A model generated the notes under the pieces. That model worked only from the letters and a program-made list of their open reading frames with translations. It was not told the origin of the DNA and made no database searches. A program made the translations under genes and the position numbers. This document shows, piece by piece, positions 7,765-16,108 of a stretch of 64,000 nt of DNA. This DNA is from Rhizobiaceae bacterium (GTDB taxonomy: Bacteria > Pseudomonadota > Alphaproteobacteria > Rhizobiales > Rhizobiaceae): the NCBI GenBank assembly GCA_017644105.1, contig JAEPMD010000019.1, forward strand, positions 24,728-88,727, read 5' to 3'. The number at the start of each line of letters is the position of its first letter. Within the stretch, counting starts at the first letter, position 1.

Positions 7765-9135
7765 ATGAAACGAGAACAATGCAAAGTTTTGATTATTGGC
7801 GCGGGACCGGGCGGATATGTGTGTGGTATACGCGCTGGTCAATTGGGATTGGATACGATTGTGGTTGAAGGCGAAAAACCCGGTGGCACATGCTTAAATG
7901 TCGGGTGTATCCCATCAAAAGCGCTTATTCATGCCGCTGACGAATTTCATAAAGCGAAAACATTTCGAGGGGATAACAAGCTGGGTATTTCGCTGTTAAA
8001 CCCTGAAATCGATTTTGTTAAAACGCAAAAGTGGAAAGATGGGATTGCCACAAAACTAAATACCGGCGTGACGGGGCTTTTAAAGAAAGCCAAAACGCGC
8101 CTGATTCAAGGCAATGCCTCCATCATTGATGGCAAGACGGTAAAAGTTGTGACGAGCGAGGGTGAACAAATCATCGAATGCGAACATCTCGTGCTCGCAA
8201 CGGGATCTTCACCCATGGAACTGCCGTCTTTGCCTTTTAGTGATCACGTCATCTCGTCCACCGAAGCTCTCTCTCTTACAGATGTTCCAAAAGATCTCGC
8301 AATTGTTGGCGGCGGCTATATAGGTCTTGAAATTGGTACTGCCATGGCAAAGCTTGGCGCAAATGTCACCATCGTGGAAATGGATCAGCAGATCCTCCCG
8401 CAATATGATGCTGATCTCGTCAAACCCGTCACGGATCGCCTAAAGAAGCTTGGTGTTACATTGCATTTAGGGGCAAAAGCTGAAGGTGTTACCACCGACG
8501 GTGCGCTAAAGATTAGTACAAGCGAAGGCATGCAAGAAATCGCGGCAGATAAGATCCTGGTTACAATTGGTCGTGCACCAAATATCAAAGGGTTCGGCGT
8601 TGAAGATCTCGATCTTAAAATGGATGGTCGTCACATTGCGATTAATGATGTTTGCGCGACCTCTATGCGCAATGTCTTTGCGATTGGTGATATTACCGGC
8701 GATCCCATGTTAGCGCATCGCGCCATGGCACAAGGTGTCATCGTTGCAGAGCATATTGCTGGTAAACCGAGCGTTTGGGATAAACGCGCAGTGCCAGCGG
8801 TGTGTTTTACCGATCCTGAGATTGTTACCGTTGGTCAATTGCCAAGCGCGGAGACAAAAACTGCCATGTTCCCATTTGCCGCCAATGGTCGCGCCATGAC
8901 CATGGAACGCGAAGATGGTTTTGTGCGGGTGGTTTATGATGCGGATAGCGAATTGGTTTTAGGCCTGCAGGCGGTGGGAAATGGTGTGTCTGAACTTGCC
9001 GGTGAGTTCGCACTGGGAATAGAAATGTGTGCGACACTCACCGATATTGCTGACACGATCCATGCGCATCCCACACTGGGAGAGACAGTGCAGGAAACTG
9101 CGCATTTAGCCTTGGGTCATGCTTTGCATATTTAA
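7765..9135 (+). CDS. lpdV: Dihydrolipoyl dehydrogenase (E3) of the branched-chain complex
   Basis: 456 residues. FAD-binding GAGPGGYVC (12-20), redox disulfide in GGTCLNVGCIPSKA (Cys43/Cys48), NAD-binding GGGYIGLEIGTAMAKLG, FAD site AIGDITGDPMLAHRA, and the C-terminal His-Glu dyad in HAHPTLGETVQE. It reoxidises dihydrolipoamide on E2 and makes NADH. Start ATG 7765 is 2 bases after the E2 stop. Position inside the operon marks it as the dedicated E3. Its last four bases overlap the end of the convergent frcA gene, so the two operons share no spacer for separate terminators. Confidence 0.93.
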   Translation: MKREQCKVLIIGAGPGGYVCGIRAGQLGLDTIVVEGEKPGGTCLNVGCIPSKALIHAADEFHKAKTFRGDNKLGISLLNPEIDFVKTQKWKDGIATKLNTGVTGLLKKAKTRLIQGNASIIDGKTVKVVTSEGEQIIECEHLVLATGSSPMELPSLPFSDHVISSTEALSLTDVPKDLAIVGGGYIGLEIGTAMAKLGANVTIVEMDQQILPQYDADLVKPVTDRLKKLGVTLHLGAKAEGVTTDGALKISTSEGMQEIAADKILVTIGRAPNIKGFGVEDLDLKMDGRHIAINDVCATSMRNVFAIGDITGDPMLAHRAMAQGVIVAEHIAGKPSVWDKRAVPAVCFTDPEIVTVGQLPSAETKTAMFPFAANGRAMTMEREDGFVRVVYDADSELVLGLQAVGNGVSELAGEFALGIEMCATLTDIADTIHAHPTLGETVQETAHLALGHALHI

Positions 9136-9905
9136 GCCGCGAGTTCCGCTGGCGGTTCTTTCGCACCAGTCATAAAGGCAACCGCGTCAGACATTGTGTA
9201 ATCCTTTGGATCAATCACACAAATGCGTTTGCCCAAGCGATGGATGTGAATGCGGTCAGCGACCTCAAATACATGTGGCATGTTGTGACTGATCAAAATG
9301 ATCGGAATGCCGCGAGATTTCACATCTTGGATAAGTTCAAGCACGCGGCGGGATTCTTTCACGCCCAAAGCAGCCGTTGGCTCATCCAAAATGATCACTT
9401 TTGATCCAAAGGCGGCTGCGCGGGCAACCGCAACACCTTGCCTTTGACCACCAGACAATGTTTCCACAGCCTGATTAATGTTCTGAATGGTCATGAGGCC
9501 GAGTTCAGACAATTTATCGCGCGCCAGCTGTTCCATTTTTGCACGATCCAGCTTGCGGAACACAGTACCAAGAATGCCAGGCTTGCGGATTTCGCGACCC
9601 ATAAACATATTATCAGCAATCGAGAGAGCAGGGGACATGGCAAGCGTTTGATAGACGGTTTCAATACCGCGATCTCGCGCTTGTAAAGGAGAGGCGAAGG
9701 AGACTTTTTCACCCTCTAGATATATATCCCCTTCATCGGGTTGAACCGCGCCAGACACCGCTTTGATTAAAGTCGATTTACCTGCACCATTGTCGCCGAT
9801 AACAGCCAAAATTTCGCCTGGCATCAATTCGAAGTCGCAATGATCAAGCGCCGTTACACGCCCATATTTTTTAACGAGATTATGTGCTTTCAGAATAGGT
9901 TCCAT
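9132..9905 (-). CDS. frcA: Fructose/ribose-type (CUT2) ABC transporter ATP-binding protein FrcA
   Basis: 257 residues, a single nucleotide-binding domain as in rhizobial FrcA rather than the double domain of RbsA. Walker A GDNGAGKST, signature LSGGQRQGVAVARA, Walker B VIILDEPTAALG and switch His in ILISHNM. It powers uptake through FrcC. The start abuts frcC (the final A of frcC stop region is shared), and order B-C-A on the minus strand matches the rhizobial fructose locus. A kinase gene that often follows (frcK) is absent here; the bkd operon converges instead and overlaps by four bases. Confidence 0.88.
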   Translation of the reverse strand: MEPILKAHNLVKKYGRVTALDHCDFELMPGEILAVIGDNGAGKSTLIKAVSGAVQPDEGDIYLEGEKVSFASPLQARDRGIETVYQTLAMSPALSIADNMFMGREIRKPGILGTVFRKLDRAKMEQLARDKLSELGLMTIQNINQAVETLSGGQRQGVAVARAAAFGSKVIILDEPTAALGVKESRRVLELIQDVKSRGIPIILISHNMPHVFEVADRIHIHRLGKRICVIDPKDYTMSDAVAFMTGAKEPPAELAA

Positions 9906-10984
9906 TATGCTGCGACCTTTCTAATCCATTGATCAATTGCAACCGCACCAATAATCAGCGCGCCGATGAGTAAATAAGTCCATTGTGCATCTGCGCCCAA
10001 CAGTCTGAGCCCGAGTGTGAACACACCCACGATCAGGGCGCCAAATAGCATGCCAAGGATTGAACCACGGCCGCCAAAGAGCGATATCCCGCCTATCACC
10101 ACGGCTGTGATCGATTCAATATTAGCAAGCTGACCCGATGTTGGAGAGACCGAACCAATGCGGCCAATCAATGCCCAGCCGGCAAAAGCGCAAATGAGGC
10201 CCGCAAGGGTGTAAACCGAGATCAACGTGCGCTTGACCTGAACGCCGGACAATTCAGCAGCTTCTGGATCATCGCCAACTGCATAGACATGCCGTCCCCA
10301 TGCGGTGTGTCTGAGTGCATAGGCGAGCGCCAACACCAACGCGACAAGGAATATGACGCCAATGGTGAAGGTTGCGCCACCTCGACCAGCCTCATCAGCG
10401 CCAATTTTAAACTTCCAGCCAAACATTTGTAAGAGAGAAGCATTTTGCTCGATCTCTTTGCTTCGAATGGTTTCATTGGCTGAATAAAGGAAATTTGCTG
10501 CGAGAATAATTTGCCACATGCCGAGTGTGACAATGAAGGGTGGTAATTTGAGAACGGCGACAAAAACGCCATTGATATAGCCGCAGATTGTCCCACACAG
10601 CAGTCCGCAGATAATTGACAATTCAACCGGAAGACCGTAGCGGAATGTAAATTGTCCCATCACGACCGAGGATAAAACCATGATCGCCCCGACGGATAGA
10701 TCAATACCCGCTGTTAAAATAACGATCGATTGCGCTGCGCCCACAATGCCGACAATTGCCACCTGTTGAAGGATCAACGTCAAAGCAAAGGCTGAGAAAA
10801 ACTTTGTCCCCAATAAGATGCCGAAAATGGCGATGGAAATCACCAGAACAATCAGCGGCACCAATGCCGGGTTTTCATGAAGCCGATGCTGAAAAGTCGC
10901 TACGAATCCGCGATGCTGTTGTGAAAAGTCAGCTACCTGATCCGAACTATCAGATAAAACTTCCTCAAATTTCTGAGCAGCCAT
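9905..10984 (-). CDS. frcC: Fructose-type ABC transporter permease FrcC
   Basis: 359 residues, multi-spanning inner-membrane protein of the CUT2 (RbsC/XylH) family. Many hydrophobic segments begin about residue 40 (VPLIVLVISIAIFGILLG); the family signature VGAAQSIVILTAGIDLSVGAIMVL is followed by GxxxGxxNG-like GTICGYINGVFVA and later GISLFGGRGSILGMLFGALIVG. A hydrophilic 35-residue N-terminal tail precedes the first helix. GGGAGGT lies before ATG 10984. A strong hairpin separates it from frcB. Confidence 0.88.
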   Translation of the reverse strand: MAAQKFEEVLSDSSDQVADFSQQHRGFVATFQHRLHENPALVPLIVLVISIAIFGILLGTKFFSAFALTLILQQVAIVGIVGAAQSIVILTAGIDLSVGAIMVLSSVVMGQFTFRYGLPVELSIICGLLCGTICGYINGVFVAVLKLPPFIVTLGMWQIILAANFLYSANETIRSKEIEQNASLLQMFGWKFKIGADEAGRGGATFTIGVIFLVALVLALAYALRHTAWGRHVYAVGDDPEAAELSGVQVKRTLISVYTLAGLICAFAGWALIGRIGSVSPTSGQLANIESITAVVIGGISLFGGRGSILGMLFGALIVGVFTLGLRLLGADAQWTYLLIGALIIGAVAIDQWIRKVAA

Positions 10985-11021
10985 GAAGACCTCCCCGATC
11001 TCAATTTAAGTCTCAAAATAA

Positions 11022-11042
11022 GGGCGACCGATAAGGTCGCCC
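11022..11042 (-). terminator. Hairpin between frcB and frcC
   Basis: GGGCGACC and GGTCGCCC form a perfect 8-bp stem with a 5-base loop in the 87-base frcB-frcC gap. On the minus strand it is followed by TTATTTT. It probably acts as a partial terminator or 3' RNA protector that keeps frcB mRNA more abundant than frcC-frcA, a usual design for binding-protein genes. Confidence 0.65.
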
Positions 11043-11071
11043 CGTAAGGTTTGCGATTTACGTGTTGAAGG

Positions 11072-12103
11072 TCAACCCCAGCAGAGGTTTTTACCTTCAG
11101 CAACGGAAATGGAGTCAACGCCATCCGCAGGCTGATCCGTCACAAGCGCAACGCCTGTGTCAAAGAAGTCTTTGCCTGGGGTAGGGGCTGGTTTTGTCCC
11201 ATCTTTCGCCCATGCGGCAATGGCTTCGATACCAAGAGATGCCATGAGCAGCGGATATTGCTGAGATGTCGCGCCGATCACGCCATCAGCAATGTTATCC
11301 ACACCTGGGCAACCACCATCAACGGAGACGATCAATACATCATTTTCACGACCAATTGCTTTCAGCGCTTCATAAGCACCTGCTGCTGCTGGCTCGTTAA
11401 TTGTGTAGACCACATTGATGTCTTGATCTTTGGCAAGAAGGTTTTCCATCGCTTTGCGGCCGCCTTCTTCGTTGCCAGCAGTCACATCATGACCGACAAT
11501 TCTTGGATCGGTTTCATCACCCCATTTGTTTGGGTCACCAAGATCAATACCAAAACCTTGCAAGAAACCCTGATCGCGCAGAACACCCACAGATGGCTGG
11601 CTTACTGCCAAGTCCAACATAGCGATTTTAGCGTCTTTTGCGGCATCACCAAGTGACGCTGCAGCCTATTTACCGATCAATTCGCCCGCAAGGAAGTTGT
11701 CAGTCGCAAATGTTGCATCCGCTGCATCAATTGGCTCCAGCGGTGTATCAAGGGCAATCACAACAAGACCAGCATCACGTGCTTGCTCAACGGAAGAGAC
11801 GATAGATGATGTATCAGACGCTGTAAGCAAGATACCTTTTGCACCGTCTGCGATGCAGGTTTCAATCGCTGCCACTTGTGTTTCATGGTCGCCATCAACC
11901 TTACCAGCAAAGCTTTTGAGTGTAATGCCAAGCTCTTCAGCTTTGGCCGTTGCACCTTCCTTCATTTTCACAAAAAATGGGTTGGTGTCGGTTTTTGTAA
12001 TTAAGCAAGCTGTGATTCCGTGACCGTCAGCTGATGCCGGTGCGATCGCAGCAGTAGACGCAGCGAGCGACAATGCTAGAGCTGCAAAAATAGATTTCTT
12101 CAT
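11072..12103 (-). pseudogene. frcB: Fructose-binding periplasmic protein FrcB, interrupted by one in-frame amber codon
   Basis: Read through one TAG (bases 11668-11666), the frame encodes a full-length periplasmic binding protein of about 343 residues. It starts at ATG 12103 (GGGAGGAATCT before it) with a Sec signal peptide [16 protein letters not shown]...ASA, then [23 protein letters not shown] typical of sugar-binding type-1 proteins. The stop falls in ...AGELIGK-stop-AAASLGD; relatives commonly have Trp there, so TGG to TAG is the simplest lesion. Both halves (11666-12103 and 11072-11665) are in the same frame and otherwise intact. Options: recent null mutation, suppressed amber codon, or sequence error. 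Without FrcB the FrcCA importer would be idle. Confidence 0.85.
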
Positions 12104-12206
12104 AGATTCCTCCCTAGTGCTCCGAACGACCAAATGGGCCAGAATTCCGAGCTGTTTAAATGTCAACGCTAACTTTCATAATAGAAGACTTGTGCGCTTG
12201 TCAATA

Positions 12207-12227
12207 AATAAATAAAGTTGATTTATT
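12207..12227. promoter_or_regulatory. Inverted repeat in the frcB-ROK divergent gap
   Basis: AATAAAT (12207-12213) and ATTTATT (12221-12227) form perfect 7-base arms spaced by 7 bases in the 158-base gap between frcB and the ROK gene. ROK repressors often bind A/T-rich dyads, so this is a fair operator candidate for the regulator encoded at 12280. The simple sequence makes chance symmetry possible. Confidence 0.35.
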
Positions 12228-12279
12228 AATTAAATATGGCATCTTTTAACTTTGAAGAGTTTTGTATAAAAGAGATCGC

Positions 12280-13482
12280 ATGGACATGCCAAAGATCAGA
12301 TCATTAAGCGGAGGGGCGAACCAAAGTGGTCTCAGAGACTACAATGAACGCCTATTGCTTTCTATGCTTTTGCGCAACGGACCGATGCCGGGAAGTGACC
12401 TTGCACGGCTCGCTGGCTTGTCGTCTCAAACGGTTTCGGTGATCCTTCGTAAGCTGGAAAATGATGGTTTGCTTGAGAGAGGGGAGCCGCAACGCGGTGG
12501 CCGTGTTGGTAAGCCATCGGTTCCTATGGGGCTGGCGCCAAAAGGCGTGTTGTCATTTGGTCTTAAAATTGGACGGCGCAGTTCGGAGCTGATCCTCATT
12601 GGCTTCACCGGCATGATCATCGATCAAATTAGCATTAATTATGCGGCGCCGATGCCAGAAGAAATCTTCAGCTTCTTGACCGAGGGCATAGATAAATTGT
12701 TGCAGGATTTATCGGAGGCCGAACGGTCGCGTATTTGCGGAATAGGCATTGCCGCTCCCTTTGAGCTAACCAATTCCTATAAACAGCAGGATAATATCTA
12801 CGAGGATTTTGCGGCTTGGAGCGATGTAAACCTAGTCGAAGAAATCGCCAATCTCACCAATTTGCCTATCCATCCGGCCAATGATGCGACGGCGGCATGT
12901 AAAGCAGAACACGTATATGGCCGCGGCAAAGAGTTCCGCGATTACGCTTATTTCTTTATTGCCGCTTATATTGGCGGCGGCGTGGTTTTAAATCATTCGG
13001 TATTTGAAGGCCATCAGGGCAATGCCGGGGCATTGGGATCACTGCGCAGTATTGGTCCAAACGGTGAAAGCCGCCAATTGATTGATATTGCTTCGCTTCA
13101 TCTTTTAGAAAAACGGCTGGAGCAAGTGGATATTGATCCGAAAATCTTGTGGGATTCGCCGCAGGATTGGTCAAGCATTTCAAGATATGTTGAGCAATGG
13201 ATTGGTCAAACCGCGCAGGAACTTGCCAAGGCTGCTTTATCAACATGCTCCGTAATTGATTTTGAAGCCATTGTGATTGATGGATCCTTCCCGGCGGATG
13301 TGCGCGATGAATTGGTTGAGCGGACGCGGCGATATCTTGCCAACCAAGACGTGAGAGGCCTCATTCGTCCGCTGACTGAAGCAGGCAGTATTGGCCGCGA
13401 CGCGCGTGCCATTGGCGCTGCAAGTGGGCCGATCTTTGCGCAATTCTTCCTCAATACCAATGTCGGTTTGGTACAGATTTAA
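12280..13482 (+). CDS. frcR: ROK-family transcriptional regulator, probable FrcR
   Basis: About 400 residues. N-terminal MarR-like winged helix (NERLLLSMLLRNGPMPGSDLA, then SSQTVSVILRKLENDGLLERG) is joined to a ROK sugar-kinase-fold domain (SFGLKIGRRSSELILI, GIGIAAPFELT, NDATAACKAEHVYGRG, FIAAYIGGGVVLN). The ROK zinc/CxCGxxGC motif is not evident, as in many regulators of this branch. It is divergent from frcBCA, the same arrangement as the rhizobial frcR, so control of fructose uptake is the likely role. I prefer ATG 12280 (AAAAGAGAT upstream); TTG 12262 is an alternative. Confidence 0.82.
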   Translation: MDMPKIRSLSGGANQSGLRDYNERLLLSMLLRNGPMPGSDLARLAGLSSQTVSVILRKLENDGLLERGEPQRGGRVGKPSVPMGLAPKGVLSFGLKIGRRSSELILIGFTGMIIDQISINYAAPMPEEIFSFLTEGIDKLLQDLSEAERSRICGIGIAAPFELTNSYKQQDNIYEDFAAWSDVNLVEEIANLTNLPIHPANDATAACKAEHVYGRGKEFRDYAYFFIAAYIGGGVVLNHSVFEGHQGNAGALGSLRSIGPNGESRQLIDIASLHLLEKRLEQVDIDPKILWDSPQDWSSISRYVEQWIGQTAQELAKAALSTCSVIDFEAIVIDGSFPADVRDELVERTRRYLANQDVRGLIRPLTEAGSIGRDARAIGAASGPIFAQFFLNTNVGLVQI

Positions 13483-13499
13483 TTGGCTTAACAATGAGG

Positions 13500-14105
13500 C
13501 TAGCGGCTCGCGACAAAAATGCCGGCGCCCACCATAAGCCCACCTGCAATCTTATTAATGAATTTCAGTTGGGATAAATCACTGAATGCCTTTTTTGCTT
13601 TAAGCGCGAGTATCACGTGACCGCCGATGACCAGTATTTCGATGATTGTTATCAAAACCAGTATGACTAGAATATCGGTTAACGTAAATGTACGAATACC
13701 AAATATGCCGGGAAGAAGAGCCAGATAAAAAAATGGCATTTTTGGATTGCTGATATTGAGTATAAAGCCAGTTAAAAATACATTTAAGCTAGAGCCTGTG
13801 ACAACATTGGGACGAATGTTAAAAGACGCGCGCCAAGTTGAAACTCCCATATAAATTAGATAGCCCGCGCCGAGATATTGCAAGAAAGACAAATTCGTAT
13901 TTAAAAAATTGCCAATGGCGCTAAACCCGGCTGTTGCCAACAAGACGAAGCAATAAATGCTGGCAACGACCCCAGATCCATAGGCAATACCAGAAGTAGC
14001 GCCATGTGAGAGTGTCTTGGAAAAAATAGTTACATTGTCCGGGCCAGGGCTTGCAGCAAATATCGCAAATGCTGCACAAAATGTTACGACAGTTTGTAGA
14101 TCCAC
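13500..14105 (-). CDS. LysE/RhtB-family amino-acid exporter
   Basis: 201 residues with about six hydrophobic helices. The family signature is present at the N terminus (FAIFAASPGPDNVTIFSKTLSHGATSGIAYGSGV), followed by LQYLGAGYLIYMGVSTWR and FLTGFILNISNPKMPFFYLALLP. Such inner-membrane proteins export amino acids or homoserine lactone-like compounds by proton exchange. It converges on the ROK gene with an 17-base gap and has no obvious partner; substrate unknown. Confidence 0.88.
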   Translation of the reverse strand: MDLQTVVTFCAAFAIFAASPGPDNVTIFSKTLSHGATSGIAYGSGVVASIYCFVLLATAGFSAIGNFLNTNLSFLQYLGAGYLIYMGVSTWRASFNIRPNVVTGSSLNVFLTGFILNISNPKMPFFYLALLPGIFGIRTFTLTDILVILVLITIIEILVIGGHVILALKAKKAFSDLSQLKFINKIAGGLMVGAGIFVASR

Positions 14106-14180
14106 TGCTTAGTTCCTAGATTCGTTTAAGATGTAGTATCATTCAAATACAACTATTTGTCGATGGTTCTTTTTCGTTTT

Positions 14181-15122
14181 TCACTTACGCAACGACGTCG
14201 GTGTAATCCCAAATTCGGCCTTAAACGCACGGGTCATGGCGCTGGCATTTTCATAGCCGCAGCGCACCGCAATTTCACTGATCGCAAGGGTGGATCCTAA
14301 GATTTGAAGACGGGCGAAATTTAGCCTTTTGTGGCGATAAACCTGATGCGGTGTCGCACCAAATTCGCTTAAGAATTTTCGCTGCAATTTCTTCTGATCG
14401 ACGTCGAGTTTTACCGCGATCTGCGAAACCGAAAGCGGTTCTTCGATATGTTCATCCATGATCTGAAGGCACTCATGAACCAGTGAGATTTTCGACTCAA
14501 ATTCAATGCCTTGCGGTTCATCCTTCAATTGATGAAGGAAGAAGCTTTCAACATCTTGCCGTGCCGATTCGCCAAAATGTTCGGCAATTAATGCAGCAGC
14601 AAGATCAAAGGCCGCCATGGCACCCCCACAGGTAATGCAATTGTCTGCTTTTACATAGCGGGCATTGACGACCTTGGTCTTGAGAAATTTCTCTGCAAAA
14701 CTATCGAGCAATTCCCGGTGGATTGTGGCTTCCTTACCATCCAATAATCCTGCTGAGGCGAGCAACCACGAACCCGTATCCAATCCAGCAATAGCCTTTG
14801 TTTTTGTGGAGAGCTGCTTGAGGCCACGGGTAATTTTGGCATTTGCCAATCGATCATAATTATAGCTTGCCACAACAAAAAGATAATCGGATTGGAAATT
14901 CTCCAATTCTACTTTCTTAGTTGTGATCTCTAAACCGCTGGATGAGGTGATTGTCCCGCCGTCCAGGCTTAAAAACCGCCAATTATAAAGCGGCTTTTGC
15001 GCCATGAAATTGAGTGCGCGAAACGGTTCCACCGAATTAGCAAGGCAATGGTTGGAAAATTCATCAAAGATGAGAACAGCAATATCAATGCATTTTGGTT
15101 GCGTTTTTGTCCATTTAAGCAT
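14181..15122 (-). CDS. cdhR: GlxA-family regulator (DJ-1/PfpI domain plus AraC helix-turn-helix), probable carnitine regulator
   Basis: About 313 residues from ATG 15122. The N-terminal half is a DJ-1/PfpI-like class I amidotransferase fold (IAVLIFDEFSNHCLAN; IAGLDTGSWLLASAGLLDG; CITCGGAMAAFDLAAALI), the C-terminal half an AraC double helix-turn-helix (PLSVSQIAVKLDVDQKKLQRKF, then ISEIAVRCGYENASAMTRAFKAEFGITPTSLRK). This architecture matches CdhR and GbdR, known activators for carnitine and betaine catabolism. It is divergent from a carnitine operon with only 74 bases between starts, which contain a perfect dyad. An upstream TTG/ATG extension to 15203 would overlap the neighbouring gene and is less likely. 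Confidence 0.83.
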   Translation of the reverse strand: MLKWTKTQPKCIDIAVLIFDEFSNHCLANSVEPFRALNFMAQKPLYNWRFLSLDGGTITSSSGLEITTKKVELENFQSDYLFVVASYNYDRLANAKITRGLKQLSTKTKAIAGLDTGSWLLASAGLLDGKEATIHRELLDSFAEKFLKTKVVNARYVKADNCITCGGAMAAFDLAAALIAEHFGESARQDVESFFLHQLKDEPQGIEFESKISLVHECLQIMDEHIEEPLSVSQIAVKLDVDQKKLQRKFLSEFGATPHQVYRHKRLNFARLQILGSTLAISEIAVRCGYENASAMTRAFKAEFGITPTSLRK

Positions 15123-15150
15123 GATTATGTCTACTATGGCATATAAGCGT

Positions 15151-15167
15151 TTGGCAAGTTTTGCCAA
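15151..15167. promoter_or_regulatory. Dyad TTGGCAA-GTT-TTGCCAA, candidate CdhR operator
   Basis: Perfect 7-base arms spaced by three bases lie in the short divergent gap between the GlxA-type regulator and the BKACE gene, 30 bases before the latter's start. It is the only strong symmetry in the gap and probably the regulator's binding site. It may cover the promoters of both genes. Confidence 0.5.
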
Positions 15168-15196
15168 CCTGTTTGCGGGAGAAATTGGAGACCGCC

Positions 15197-16108
15197 ATGC
15201 CATTACAAACGAACAAAGACGTATTCATCACTTGCGCTGTAACTGGTTCAGGTGGAACGCAAGATCGCAGCCCGCATGTGCCAAGAAGCCCTGAGCAGAT
15301 CGCGCAATCAGCGATATTAGCGGCAAAAGCAGGTGCTGCCATTGTCCATTGTCATGTTCGCGACCCTGAAACTGGCGCACCGTCGCGTGAAGGAAAGCTC
15401 TATCGCGAAGTCACAGAGCGCATTCGAGATGCAGATGTTGATGTCATTCTCAATTTGACTGCTGGCATGGGTGGTGATTTGGTGTTTGGATCGTCCGACG
15501 CGCCATTACCCTTGTCTAAAGGTACAGATATGGCCGGCGCAAAAGAGCGCGTCGCACATATCGCAGACTGTCTGCCGGAAATTTGCACACTTGATTGCGG
15601 CACCATGAATTTTGCCGAAGCCGATTATGTCATGACCAATACACCCGGCATGTTAAGGGCCATGGGTGCCATGATGGAAGAATTAAACGTCAAGCCTGAA
15701 ATCGAGGCCTTTGATACAGGGCATTTATGGCTCGCAAAACAATTGGTCGAAGAGGGCACGCTTTCATCTCCTGCACTGGTCCAATTATGCATGGGCATCC
15801 CATGGGGTGCGCCAGATGATCTCAATACATTTATGGCTATGGTCAATAACGTGCCGCAAGATTGGAATTGGTCGGCTTTTTCTATTGGCCGCAATGAAAT
15901 GCCCTTTGTCGCGGCTTCAGTGCTCGCCGGTGGCAATGTCCGCGTCGGATTGGAAGATAATCTATGGCTGGCCAAAGGCGAGCTTGCCACCAATGAAGCG
16001 CTTGTTGAACGTGCTGTGACAATCATTGAAGCTATGGGGTCCAACATTATGGGTCCTGCTGCTGTTCGCGAGAAACTCAATCTCACCAAACAGGCGCCGC
16101 GCTCATGA
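15197..16108 (+). CDS. BKACE (DUF849) enzyme, probable 3-dehydrocarnitine cleavage
   Basis: 303 residues from ATG 15197 (GGGAGAAATTGGAGA upstream). Zinc-dependent beta-keto acid cleavage enzymes have a TIM barrel with HCHVRDPETG near residue 48, seen here, followed by DVILNLTAGMGG and the C-terminal VGLEDNLWLAKG/ATNEALVERA. They condense a beta-keto acid with acetyl-CoA to give acetoacetate and a new CoA ester. Next to carnitine dehydrogenase the substrate is almost surely 3-dehydrocarnitine, giving betainyl-CoA, as established for Sinorhizobium and Pseudomonas. The stop overlaps the next start by four bases (ATGA). Confidence 0.9.
   Translation: MPLQTNKDVFITCAVTGSGGTQDRSPHVPRSPEQIAQSAILAAKAGAAIVHCHVRDPETGAPSREGKLYREVTERIRDADVDVILNLTAGMGGDLVFGSSDAPLPLSKGTDMAGAKERVAHIADCLPEICTLDCGTMNFAEADYVMTNTPGMLRAMGAMMEELNVKPEIEAFDTGHLWLAKQLVEEGTLSSPALVQLCMGIPWGAPDDLNTFMAMVNNVPQDWNWSAFSIGRNEMPFVAASVLAGGNVRVGLEDNLWLAKGELATNEALVERAVTIIEAMGSNIMGPAAVREKLNLTKQAPRS

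Noticed and set aside
12104..12166. Extra 21 codons before the frcB signal peptide
   Set aside because: The signal peptide and GGGAGGA site fix the start at 12103; the extension would mask export.
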